NCBI RefSeq assembly: GCF_004348525.1
Contig: NZ_SMKG01000041.1
Location: 1 to 33,563, forward strand
Reading direction: 5' to 3'
Length of the DNA stretch: 33,563 nucleotides
Source of the DNA: Micromonospora sp. 15K316
GTDB lineage: Bacteria > Actinomycetota > Actinomycetes > Mycobacteriales > Micromonosporaceae
Made by a program: the position numbers and the translations under genes. Under the pieces are notes generated by a model, which saw nothing but the letters and a program-made list of their open reading frames with translations, was not told the origin of the DNA and did no database searches. This document shows, in pieces, positions 1 to 6,717 of the stretch; positions within the stretch are counted from its first letter, which is position 1, and every line of letters begins with the position of its first letter.

Positions 1-26
1 GGGCCGGGCCGGGCGGTGGAGCGCCG

Positions 27-965
27 GTGGGGCGGGCCCGTCTCGTGCCGGCCGGTGCGCCGGCGCCCCGCCCGCCGGCGCCGCCGGGGCGGCTGAGCGG
101 TTCGGACACGGCGCAGGCCGGGGACGCCCGGCTGACGGCGGAGTGCTGCGGTGACGGGGTGACCGCCCGCTTCGACTACGACGACAGCGAGATCCGGATG
201 AGCGGCTCGGTGAGTCTGCTCATGGAGCGACCGAGGGGCACCTTCGACTTCGCCATCTCGGGCGCCTCGATCACCCGGGCGGAGTTCTCCATCACCGGCG
301 GTGCCGGCCTGCGGGTGGCCGTCAAGGCGGCGACCAAGGTCGGCAACACCCGGAACCTGTCGAAGTCCCTCGTGCTGCCGACGTCGTTCGACTTTCCGAT
401 CGCGACAATCCTCGGGGTGCCCTTCTCGGTCCGGGTCAGCCAGTCGTTGGAGATCAAGACGGCGTTCAGCGCGAAGGACGGCTACCTGGAGGCGGGCGGC
501 GAGTACGCCCTGACGGGCGCTTTCGGCTACGGGTACCACCGCCCGTACTGGGGTCCGGTCTCGCCGGGCGGGTTCGGCGTCCGCAAGAGCCTCACGAACT
601 CGATCACGGGTGTCTCGGTCGGGGTGAGCGGGCTGGTCGTCAGCTACGACGTCAAGTTCAGCGTGGGGATCGGGGTGGTCGGGTTCCACGCGGGGCTGTA
701 CGTCGCCCTGCGGGCCTCCGTCGGCGCGAGTCTCGGCTCGGGGGCGGGGGCGCCGCTGCTCGCCTGCCGGGGCGCGGGGTTCGGCCTGACCCTGCGGTAC
801 GGGCTCGACTACTCGATCCCGAAGGTCGTGGCCGACGTGCTCAACTTCTTCCTCAGGACCTTCAACACGAAGCCGATCAAGCATCGGGGCGAGCTGGGCG
901 ACGAGCATGTGGTGCTGAGACGGAGCGAGACGGTGCCTCCGGACGCGCCACTCTGCGTCGGCTGA
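27..965 (+). CDS. Hypothetical protein, possibly the C-terminal part of a larger protein
   Basis: I do not recognise this protein. The frame is open to the left edge of the window, so the GTG at 27 may not be the true start and the gene may be 5'-truncated. The first 30 residues are Pro/Ala-rich. From about residue 40 the protein alternates short hydrophobic and polar stretches with many Gly, Ser, Val and Thr residues (for example around 190-260), suggesting an all-beta fold. Only two or three Cys are present, one near residue 40 and one four residues from the end. No transmembrane helix or catalytic motif is evident. The stop at 963-965 is followed by two tandem hairpin repeats and then the ohrR operator, so it is transcribed separately from the next operon. 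An envelope or secreted role is possible but not shown. Confidence 0.6.
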   Translation: MGRARLVPAGAPAPRPPAPPGRLSGSDTAQAGDARLTAECCGDGVTARFDYDDSEIRMSGSVSLLMERPRGTFDFAISGASITRAEFSITGGAGLRVAVKAATKVGNTRNLSKSLVLPTSFDFPIATILGVPFSVRVSQSLEIKTAFSAKDGYLEAGGEYALTGAFGYGYHRPYWGPVSPGGFGVRKSLTNSITGVSVGVSGLVVSYDVKFSVGIGVVGFHAGLYVALRASVGASLGSGAGAPLLACRGAGFGLTLRYGLDYSIPKVVADVLNFFLRTFNTKPIKHRGELGDEHVVLRRSETVPPDAPLCVG

Positions 966-1059
966 GCCGCCGCGGTCACCTCGCCGGTGGACGCGGCGGC
1001 GGGACCGATCGGCTGAGCCGCCGAGGTCACCTCGGCGGTGGGCGCGGCGGCCGGACTGA
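958..1059. repeat. Two tandem copies of a 51-bp unit
   Basis: The segment GGCTGAGCCGCCG...GGTCACCTCG...GGCGG occurs at 960 and again at 1011, an offset of 51 bp. The first copy overlaps the stop codon of the preceding gene, and the second copy repeats the same GGCTGAGCC context. Each copy contains a CCGCCG(A/C)GG-TCA-CCTCG(G/C)CGG hairpin. The unit is therefore a duplicated terminator-like element. Confidence 0.7.
1018..1038. terminator. Perfect 9-bp hairpin, probable terminator
   Basis: CCGCCGAGG (1018-1026) pairs perfectly with CCTCGGCGG (1030-1038) around the loop TCA. It lies after the unknown gene and before the ohrR promoter. There is no T-tract, as is usual in high-GC actinobacteria. 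The upstream copy of the same hairpin has two mismatches. Confidence 0.5.
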
Positions 1060-1094
1060 AAGGTTGCGCGCAATTTAATTGCGCGTTACCTTTC
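1058..1094. promoter_or_regulatory. OhrR operator overlapping a leaderless ohrR promoter
   Basis: A 37-bp palindrome is centred on T1076. The inner arms CGCGCAATT and AATTGCGCG are perfect, and the outer arms GAAAGGT and ACCTTTC resume after two mismatched pairs. OhrR operators are AATT-rich palindromes of this kind. A TTGCGC -35 (1064-1069), a 17-bp spacer and a TACCTT -10 (1087-1092) fit inside it, and the ATG at 1099 follows by 6 nt. Repressor binding would therefore cover the whole promoter. The pairing is seen directly; the function is inferred from the adjacent gene. Confidence 0.75.
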
Positions 1095-1098
1095 CGGG

Positions 1099-1545
1099 AT
1101 GACCGATGACCTGGTGTTGCGCCGCCAGGTGTGCTTCGCGCTCTACGCGGCGTCGCGTGCCGTGACCGACGTCTACCGGCCCATCCTCGACGCCGTCGGG
1201 CTGACCTACCCGCAGTACCTGGTGCTGCTGGTCCTCTGGGAGCACGACGGCGACGCCCCCACCGTCTCCGCTCTCGGCGCCGAACTGCGGCTGGACTCCG
1301 GCACCCTCTCCCCGCTGCTCAAGCGGCTGGAGGAGGCGGGCCTGGTGCGCCGGCGGCGGTCGACGCGCGACGAGCGACGGGTCGAGGTCGAGCTGACCGA
1401 CGCCGGTCGGGCGCTGCGGCGACAGGTGGAGGACGTGCCGCTGCGGATCGCCCGGGCCACCGGGCTCTCCGAGAACGAGCTGGTCGCCCTCCGCGACACC
1501 CTCACCCAGGTCACCGAGACCGTCCACCGACAGAAGGAGCAGTGA
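1099..1545 (+). CDS. ohrR: Organic hydroperoxide sensor OhrR, MarR family
   Basis: This 148-residue MarR-family winged-helix repressor senses organic hydroperoxides by oxidation of a single N-terminal cysteine and then releases DNA. The motif CFALYAASR carries Cys12. Tyr26 and Tyr37 sit at the spacing of Cys15, Tyr29 and Tyr40 of Bacillus subtilis OhrR. No other Cys is present, so it belongs to the one-Cys class. The wHTH spans about residues 55-100, with the basic wing around RRRRSTRDERR. The ATG at 1099 follows the operator palindrome by only 4 nt, leaving no room for a ribosome-binding site, so a leaderless mRNA is likely. It is followed 6 nt later by ohr, its usual target, and the two should be co-transcribed and autoregulated. 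Confidence 0.93.
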   Translation: MTDDLVLRRQVCFALYAASRAVTDVYRPILDAVGLTYPQYLVLLVLWEHDGDAPTVSALGAELRLDSGTLSPLLKRLEEAGLVRRRRSTRDERRVEVELTDAGRALRRQVEDVPLRIARATGLSENELVALRDTLTQVTETVHRQKEQ

Positions 1546-1551
1546 CCCCTC

Positions 1552-1977
1552 ATGCAGGTGCTCTACACCGCCTCCGCCACCTCCACCGGTGACGGCCGCA
1601 GCGGACACGTCCGCACCGCCGACGGCATCCTCGACCTCGACCTCGTGCCCCCCACCGAGATGGGCGGCGCCGGTGGCGGCGCCAACCCGGAGCAGCTCTT
1701 CGCGGCCGGCTACGCGGCCTGCTTCCACTCCGCGCTGCGGGCCGTCGCCCGCCGGACGAAGGCGGACGTGACCGACTCCGCCGTCGAGGCCGAGGTGGGC
1801 ATCGGCCCGAACGGCGCCGGCGGCTACGCGCTGACCGTCACGCTCGTGGTCGACCTGCCCGCCGCCCCGCGGGCCGCCGCCGAGGAGCTGGTGGCCCAGG
1901 CGCACCAGGTCTGCCCTTACTCCAACGCCACCCGCGGCAATATCGAGGTGGCGCTCCGCGTCCGGGCGGCGGCGTGA
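1552..1977 (+). CDS. ohr: Organic hydroperoxide reductase Ohr
   Basis: This 141-residue OsmC/Ohr-family thiol peroxidase reduces organic hydroperoxides to alcohols in the cytoplasm, normally with lipoylated or dithiol partners as reductant. The peroxidatic Cys57 lies in AACFHSAL and the resolving Cys121 in VCPYSNATRGN. Arg21 and Glu47, which position the thiolate in this family, are in place. The length is normal. The ATG has a good AGAAGGAG ribosome-binding site just inside the end of ohrR. The gene overlaps the following reductase gene by 4 bp (GTGA), so the three genes form one operon controlled by OhrR. Confidence 0.95.
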   Translation: MQVLYTASATSTGDGRSGHVRTADGILDLDLVPPTEMGGAGGGANPEQLFAAGYAACFHSALRAVARRTKADVTDSAVEAEVGIGPNGAGGYALTVTLVVDLPAAPRAAAEELVAQAHQVCPYSNATRGNIEVALRVRAAA

Positions 1978-2978
1978 CCGGCACGGTGAACCGGGAGATC
2001 CACCTGGCGTCCCGCCCGCAGGGCTGGCCGACGACGGAGAACTTCCGGCTGGTCGAGACCGAGGTGCCGAAGCCCGGGCCGGGGCAGCTCCTGGTTCGCA
2101 ACCGGTACATGTCGGTCGACCCGTACATGCGGGGCCGGATGAACGACGCGAAGTCGTACGTGCCGCCGTACGCGCTCGACGCGCCCCTGACCGGAGGTGC
2201 GGTCGGCGAGGTGCTGGGCGGCGAGGCCGACGGCTTCGCCCCCGGCGACACGGTGCTGCACGGGCTCGGCTGGCGGGAGTACGCGCTCGTCGACGCCCGC
2301 TCCGCCCGGAAGGTCGACCCGGCCCTGGCGCCGGAGACCACCTACCTGGGGGTGCTCGGCATGGCCGGGCTGACCGCGTACGCCGGGCTGCTGGAGGTGG
2401 CCGGGATGCGGCCGGGGGAGACGGTCTTCGTCTCCGCCGCGGCCGGCGCGGTGGGCAGTCTGGTCGGGCAGATCGCCAAGCTCCGGGGCGCCGCCCGGGT
2501 CGTCGGCAGCGCCGGCTCGCGGGCGAAGGTCGACCGGCTCGCCGCGCTCGGCTTCGACGCGGCGTTCGACTACCACGACGGTCCGGTCCGCACGTCGCTG
2601 AAGGCGGCCGCGCCGGAGGGGATCGACGTCTACTTCGACAACGTGGGCGGCGACCACCTGGAGGCCGCGATCTCGGCGCTGCGGCCGCACGGCCGGGTGG
2701 CGATCTGCGGCATGATCGCCCAGTACAACGACACCGTGCCGCCGGCCGCGCCGCGCAACCTGGCGCAGGTCATCGGCAAGCGGCTCACCCTGCGCGGCTT
2801 CCTGGTCGGTGATCACGAGGGGCTGCGCGACCAGTTCGTCCAGGAGATGGCCGGTTGGCTGCGAGAGGGGCGCGTCTCGTACGACGAGACGGTCGTGGAC
2901 GGCATCGAGAACGCCCCGTCGGCGTTCCTCGGCCTGCTCCGCGGGGAGAACCTCGGCAAGATGCTGGTCCGCCTCTGA
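1974..2978 (+). CDS. NADP-dependent oxidoreductase, MDR family (PTGR/CurA-like)
   Basis: This 334-residue zinc-independent medium-chain dehydrogenase/reductase resembles prostaglandin/leukotriene reductases and bacterial CurA/YncB-type enzymes, which reduce alpha,beta-unsaturated carbonyls. The N-terminal GroES-like part contains the family signature [11 protein letters not shown] near residue 45. The Rossmann part has [13 protein letters not shown] near residues 154-166 for NADP binding and a YFDNVGG segment near 220. No zinc-ligand cysteines are seen. The GTG start overlaps the ohr stop by 4 bp, implying translational coupling. Placement in a peroxide-stress operon suggests a role in removing reactive aldehydes or enones from lipid peroxidation. 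That role is an inference from context. Confidence 0.85.
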   Translation: MTGTVNREIHLASRPQGWPTTENFRLVETEVPKPGPGQLLVRNRYMSVDPYMRGRMNDAKSYVPPYALDAPLTGGAVGEVLGGEADGFAPGDTVLHGLGWREYALVDARSARKVDPALAPETTYLGVLGMAGLTAYAGLLEVAGMRPGETVFVSAAAGAVGSLVGQIAKLRGAARVVGSAGSRAKVDRLAALGFDAAFDYHDGPVRTSLKAAAPEGIDVYFDNVGGDHLEAAISALRPHGRVAICGMIAQYNDTVPPAAPRNLAQVIGKRLTLRGFLVGDHEGLRDQFVQEMAGWLREGRVSYDETVVDGIENAPSAFLGLLRGENLGKMLVRL

Positions 2979-3010
2979 CGCCGGGGGCGGGCAGCCGGCG
3001 AACGCCAGGG

Positions 3011-3041
3011 GCCCCTCCCGCCGTCCCCGGTGGCGAGGGGC
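3011..3041 (+). terminator. Hairpin after the ohr operon
   Basis: GCCCCTC (3011-3017) pairs with GAGGGGC (3035-3041). An inner CCGCC/GGTGG stem with one G-U pair closes most of the loop. It lies 32 bp after the reductase stop and before hisF. No T-tract is present. Confidence 0.45.
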
Positions 3042-3129
3042 TCCGTCCGCACCGCGGCCGGTGGCGGGGTTCACACCACCGGCGACACCCGCGACGGCTC
3101 GGGCGGGGCGTCCGGCCCGGCGTGGGGGA

Positions 3130-3142
3130 TAGGCTCGGCGAC
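3130..3142 (+). promoter_or_regulatory. Probable -10 element of a leaderless hisF transcript
   Basis: TAGGCT (3130-3135) matches the actinobacterial TAnnnT -10 hexamer and lies 7 nt before the ATG at 3143. No purine-rich ribosome-binding site precedes that ATG. A leaderless start fits best. The -35 region is not convincing. Confidence 0.5.
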
Positions 3143-3907
3143 ATGACGGTGGCGGTACGGGTGATCCCCTGCCTGGACGTGGACGCCGGGCGCGTGGTCA
3201 AGGGGGTCAACTTCGTCGACCTGCGCGACGCGGGCGACCCGGTCGAGCTCGCGGCGGCGTACGACCGGGCCGGCGCGGACGAGCTGACCTTCCTCGACGT
3301 CACCGCGTCCAGCAGCGACCGCGGCACCATGCTCGACGTGGTGCGGCGCACCGCCGAGTCGGTCTTCATCCCGCTCACCGTCGGCGGCGGCGTACGCAGC
3401 GTCACCGACGTGGACACCCTGCTGCGCGCCGGCGCCGACAAGGTCGGGGTGAACACTGCGGCGATCGCCCGGCCGGAGCTGATCGCCGAGATCGCCGACC
3501 GGTTCGGCCGGCAGGTGCTGGTGCTCTCGCTCGACGTGCGCCGCGCCCCGGGTGTCACGGCCAGCGGCTTCGAGGTGACCACGCACGGCGGCCGCCGGGG
3601 CACCGGCATCGACGCGGTCGACTGGGCCCGCCGCGCCGCCGAGTTGGGCGCCGGGGAGCTGCTGGTCAACTCGATGGACGCCGACGGCACCAAGGCCGGG
3701 TTCGACCTGGCGCTGATCCGGGCGGTCCGGCAGGTCGTGGACGTGCCGGTGGTGGCCAGCGGCGGCGCGGGCGAGGTGGCGCACTTCCCGCCGGCGATCG
3801 ACGCCGGCGCGGACGCGGTGCTCGCCGCGAGCGTCTTCCACTTCGGCGAGCTGACCGTCGCCGACGTGAAGGGCGCGCTGCGCCACTGCGGCCACCCCGT
3901 CCGCTGA
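3143..3907 (+). CDS. hisF: Imidazole glycerol phosphate synthase cyclase subunit HisF
   Basis: This (beta/alpha)8-barrel protein of 254 residues converts PRFAR plus ammonia, supplied by HisH, into imidazole glycerol phosphate and AICAR. The catalytic aspartates are Asp12 in IPCLDVD and Asp131 in LSLDVRR. Phosphate-binding loops occur at LTVGGGVRS (about 79-86) and VVASGGAGE. The length matches the family. The frame extends upstream without a stop, but the ATG at 3143 aligns with the usual HisF N-terminus and follows a -10-like hexamer. The partner hisH is not in the window, and hisI is about 21 kb away, so the his genes are dispersed here. Confidence 0.96.
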   Translation: MTVAVRVIPCLDVDAGRVVKGVNFVDLRDAGDPVELAAAYDRAGADELTFLDVTASSSDRGTMLDVVRRTAESVFIPLTVGGGVRSVTDVDTLLRAGADKVGVNTAAIARPELIAEIADRFGRQVLVLSLDVRRAPGVTASGFEVTTHGGRRGTGIDAVDWARRAAELGAGELLVNSMDADGTKAGFDLALIRAVRQVVDVPVVASGGAGEVAHFPPAIDAGADAVLAASVFHFGELTVADVKGALRHCGHPVR

Positions 3908-3939
3908 CGGGCGGCCCGCACCCGCGGCGGGTCGCCGCG

Positions 3940-4398
3940 TCAGCGGTCCGGATGTCCCTCCGGGGAGCGGCGCGGGGCCGGGATGGAACGGACGACGTAC
4001 TCCTGCACGGCCGCGGCGTGGTCGGCCTCGTCGAGCGTCCACTCCGCGCTGCCGGGCGCGTGCCGGCGGCCGAGCACGCCCTGCATGGTGTCCACAGTGG
4101 TGGCCACGCCGGCGCTGGGTCGGCTGCGCCAGAGTTGCTCACCCTCGGCGGTGATCCGGAACCAGCCATCGTCCACACTGACCAGACCGGCGCCGAGCAG
4201 CCGGCGCACGGCCGCCTCGACCTCGTCCCGCTGCGGGATGGCCCGGTTCAGGTGGTCGGCGGTGGAGAGCACGTCGGCGAGGCGTACGCCCTCCGGGCGT
4301 CGGCTGGACGCGGAGCGGCGGTGCCGCCCCGCGCCGCTCGCGATCACCAACGACACGAAGATCCAGGCGTCGCTCCAGCGCCATCCGCTCTCCCCCAT
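3940..4398 (-). CDS. Hypothetical protein with a winged-helix-like core
   Basis: This 152-residue protein has no name I recognise. Residues about 40-95 (LADVLSTADHLNRAIPQRDEVEAAVRRLL, then GLVSVDDGWFRITAEG) have the helix-helix-beta-hairpin layout of a winged helix, like PadR/MarR-type or methyltransferase-associated modules. The N-terminus WRWSDAWIF looks like a conserved helix. The C-terminal third is charged, and the Arg-rich end resembles a flexible tail. The ATG at 4398 is preceded on the minus strand by CATCAT and 6 nt, so it may be leaderless. It stands convergent to hisF. A DNA-binding or protein-interaction role is plausible but unproven. Confidence 0.7.
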   Translation of the reverse strand: MGESGWRWSDAWIFVSLVIASGAGRHRRSASSRRPEGVRLADVLSTADHLNRAIPQRDEVEAAVRRLLGAGLVSVDDGWFRITAEGEQLWRSRPSAGVATTVDTMQGVLGRRHAPGSAEWTLDEADHAAAVQEYVVRSIPAPRRSPEGHPDR

Positions 4399-4495
4399 GC
4401 AGAGATGATGCCGGTCCGGATCGCGGAAGGAAACACTTGGCCGGCGTCCACCCTCCCGCCCGGCGAACGTCTCCTGGCCGGACGGGGTCGAGGCG

Positions 4496-5149
4496 TCAGC
4501 CGGCCGGCTGCGCGGCCACCCGCCCGGTGCCGACGTCCCCGGGGTCCGGGATGGCGAACAGCGGTACGAAGAACTGGGCGAGCGGCCCGATGGCGAGCGC
4601 GTACGCCACCGTGCCGACGCCGGCCGTGCCGCCGAGCAGGAAGCCCAGCGCCAGCACGGTGATCTCGATCACCGTGCGCACCAGCCGGATCGAGCGGTGC
4701 GGTCGACGGGCCACGAAGCCGGTCATCAGGCCGTCGCGCGGGCCGGGGCCGAGCCGGGCGCCGAGGTAGAGGCCGGTGGCGGCGCCGTTGGCCACGATGC
4801 CGGTGACGAGCAGTCCGATCCGGATCCACAGTGGCCCGCCCGTGGGCAGCAGCGCGAGCGTCGCGTCCACGACCAGACCGATGACCACCACGTTGCTGAC
4901 CGTGCCGAGGCCGGGCCGCTGCCGCAGCGGGATCCAGAGCAGCAGGACGACCGCGCCGACGGCGATGGTCACGGTGCCGAAGGAGAGGCCGGTGCGCTCG
5001 GAGAGCCCCTGGTGGAACACGTCCCAGGGGTTGAGGCCCAGCCCGGAGCGGATCATCAGCGCCATGCTGATCCCGTAGAGGGCGAGGCCGAGGTAGAGCT
5101 GGGTCAGCCGGCGGACCGGGCGGTGCCGCAGATTGCCAATCGCTGCCAT
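4496..5149 (-). CDS. YczE/YitT-type multi-pass membrane protein
   Basis: This integral membrane protein of 217 residues has five or six hydrophobic helices and the YczE-family signature SGLGLNPWDVFHQGLS after the first one. A GPGPRDGLMTG motif recurs in the second half, consistent with the internal repeat of this family. The substrate is unknown. The ATG at 5149 starts MAAIGN and is preferred over one 60 bp upstream that would overlap the divergent gene. The gene faces a MocR-type regulator. YczE genes are commonly paired with such YczR-type regulators, so this protein is its probable target. Repeated GCCAAT hexamers lie between the two starts. Confidence 0.85.
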   Translation of the reverse strand: MAAIGNLRHRPVRRLTQLYLGLALYGISMALMIRSGLGLNPWDVFHQGLSERTGLSFGTVTIAVGAVVLLLWIPLRQRPGLGTVSNVVVIGLVVDATLALLPTGGPLWIRIGLLVTGIVANGAATGLYLGARLGPGPRDGLMTGFVARRPHRSIRLVRTVIEITVLALGFLLGGTAGVGTVAYALAIGPLAQFFVPLFAIPDPGDVGTGRVAAQPAG

Positions 5150-5192
5150 GCATGCCACCCTAGGTGCCAATTCATCGGGTGATAGAGCCAAT
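5135..5192. promoter_or_regulatory. Three GCCAAT direct repeats, probable MocR-type operator
   Basis: GCCAAT occurs at 5135-5140, 5166-5171 and 5187-5192, spaced 31 and 21 bp apart, close to three and two helical turns. A related CCAATTGG palindrome lies at 5231-5238, just inside the regulator gene. MocR/GabR-type proteins bind direct repeats on one DNA face. The repeats cover the start of the membrane protein gene and the leader of the regulator gene. Confidence 0.55.
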
Positions 5193-5207
5193 CCGGGGGA
5201 GGTGGCC

Positions 5208-6665
5208 ATGACCAGTCAGGTGCGGGGAGTCCAATTGGCCCGGCTGCTCGGGCAGTGGCATGCGCTCCCCGGTCGCCGACGCAGCCCCGACTACGCCGCG
5301 CTCGCCGGCGCGATCCGCGGGCTGCTCGCCGACGGACGGCTGCCGCTGGGCGTACGGTTGCCCGCCGAGCGGGAGCTGGCCCAGGCGTTGAAGATCAGCC
5401 GGACCACTGTCACCGCCGCCTACCGGCAGCTGCGGGAGAGCGGCCACCTGGCCAGCCGGCGGGGCGCGGGCAGCTGGACCATGCTGCCCGGAAACCACCG
5501 GGTGACCAGCACCGGGCTCTGGACACCGGTGGACGACGTCGACACGATCGACCTCGGCGTCGCCGCGCTGGCCGCGCCGCCGGAGCTGGTGCCGGCCGCC
5601 CGGGCCGCCACCGAGGACCTGCCCCGCTACCTCAGCGGGGCCGGCTACCACCCGACAGGCATCGTCGAGCTGCGCGAGGCCGTCGCACGCGGCTACACCG
5701 ACCGGGGCCTGCCGACCTCGCCCGATCAGATCATGGTGACCAGCGGCACCCAGCACGCCCTCGACCTGGTGCTGCGGCTGGCCCTCTCGCCCGGCGCCGG
5801 AGTCCTGGTCGAGTCGCCGACCTACCCGAACGCGCTCGCCGCGCTCGCCGCCCGCCGGGCCCGGATCGCCACCCACGGGCTCGCCTCGGACGGCGCCGGC
5901 TGGGACGCCGACCTGCTGCTCGGCAGCATCCGCCAGGGCCGGCCGAAGCTGGCCTACCTCATCCCGGAGTTCCAGAACCCCACCGGCCACCTGATGGCCG
6001 GCGACCTGCGGGAGCGGGTGGTGGCCGCCGCGCATGCCGCCGGTACCGACCTGGTGGTCGACGAGTCCTTCGTGAGCCTGCCGCTGGACGGCACGCCGGT
6101 GCCGCCGCCGGTGGCGACGTTCGACAGGCACTCCCGGGTGATCTCCATCGGCGGGATGAGCAAGCCGTACTGGGGGGGCCTGCGGATCGGCTGGGTACGC
6201 GCCTCCGCCCCGCAGGTGCAGCGCCTGGCCGCGGCCCGCGTCGGCGTGGACATGGCCAGCCCGGTGCTGGACCAGCTGGTGGCGGTGCACCTGCTGGCCG
6301 AGGCGTCGGGCATCGTCGCGGACCGCCGGGCCCAGCTCACCGTCCAGCGGGACGCGCTGCTCGGCGCGCTCGCCGAGCGGCTGCCGGACTGGCGGGTCAC
6401 CGTGCCGCGCGGTGGGGTGACGCTCTGGGCGGAGCTCGACGGGCCGATCTCCAGCGCCCTGGCCCGGGCCACCGAGGAGGTCGGCGTACGGCTGGCGCCG
6501 GGTCCCCGGTTCGGTCTGGACGGCACCCTCGAGCGATTCCTCCGGCTGCCGTTCACCCTGCCCGCGGCGGAGCTCGTCGAAGCGGTGGGCCGGATCGCCG
6601 CGGTCCGCTACGACCTGGACCGGGCCGCCCGTCCCCAGTGGCGGGAGCCGGCGGTCATCGCCTGA
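5208..6665 (+). CDS. MocR/GabR-type regulator: GntR wHTH fused to an aminotransferase-like domain
   Basis: This 485-residue chimeric regulator has an N-terminal GntR winged helix (about residues 25-95; PAERELAQALKISRTTVTAAYRQL is the HTH). A fold-type I aminotransferase-like domain follows at about 115-475. The PLP-binding lysine is Lys319 in GGMSKPYWGGLRIGW, and the cofactor-site motif PEFQNPTGH is present. These proteins use the PLP domain as an effector sensor rather than an enzyme. The ATG at 5208 has a GGGGGAGG ribosome-binding site, and an in-frame ATG at 5133 lies implausibly inside the divergent gene. Pairing with a YczE membrane protein places it in the YczR subgroup. A run of seven G at about 6172-6178 is intact in frame. 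Confidence 0.9.
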   Translation: MTSQVRGVQLARLLGQWHALPGRRRSPDYAALAGAIRGLLADGRLPLGVRLPAERELAQALKISRTTVTAAYRQLRESGHLASRRGAGSWTMLPGNHRVTSTGLWTPVDDVDTIDLGVAALAAPPELVPAARAATEDLPRYLSGAGYHPTGIVELREAVARGYTDRGLPTSPDQIMVTSGTQHALDLVLRLALSPGAGVLVESPTYPNALAALAARRARIATHGLASDGAGWDADLLLGSIRQGRPKLAYLIPEFQNPTGHLMAGDLRERVVAAAHAAGTDLVVDESFVSLPLDGTPVPPPVATFDRHSRVISIGGMSKPYWGGLRIGWVRASAPQVQRLAAARVGVDMASPVLDQLVAVHLLAEASGIVADRRAQLTVQRDALLGALAERLPDWRVTVPRGGVTLWAELDGPISSALARATEEVGVRLAPGPRFGLDGTLERFLRLPFTLPAAELVEAVGRIAAVRYDLDRAARPQWREPAVIA

Positions 6666-6673
6666 GCGCGCCA

Positions 6674-6706
6674 CCGGCCCCGCCCCGGGACGGGAAACGG
6701 GGCCGG
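6674..6706. terminator. Hairpin between convergent genes
   Basis: CCGGCCCCG (6674-6682) pairs perfectly with CGGGGCCGG (6698-6706) around a 15-nt loop. It lies between the stop of the MocR-type gene and the stop of the convergent acyl-CoA ligase gene, and could serve both. Confidence 0.6.
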
Positions 6707-6717
6707 CGGCGGGCGGC

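Noticed and set aside
3908..3940. ACCCG-CGG-CGGGT hairpin between hisF and the convergent hypothetical gene
   Set aside because: Short stems in GC-rich sequence; expected by chance.
5172..6674. 500-codon minus-strand frame opposite the MocR-type gene
   Set aside because: Antisense shadow of a well-supported gene; no recognisable domain.
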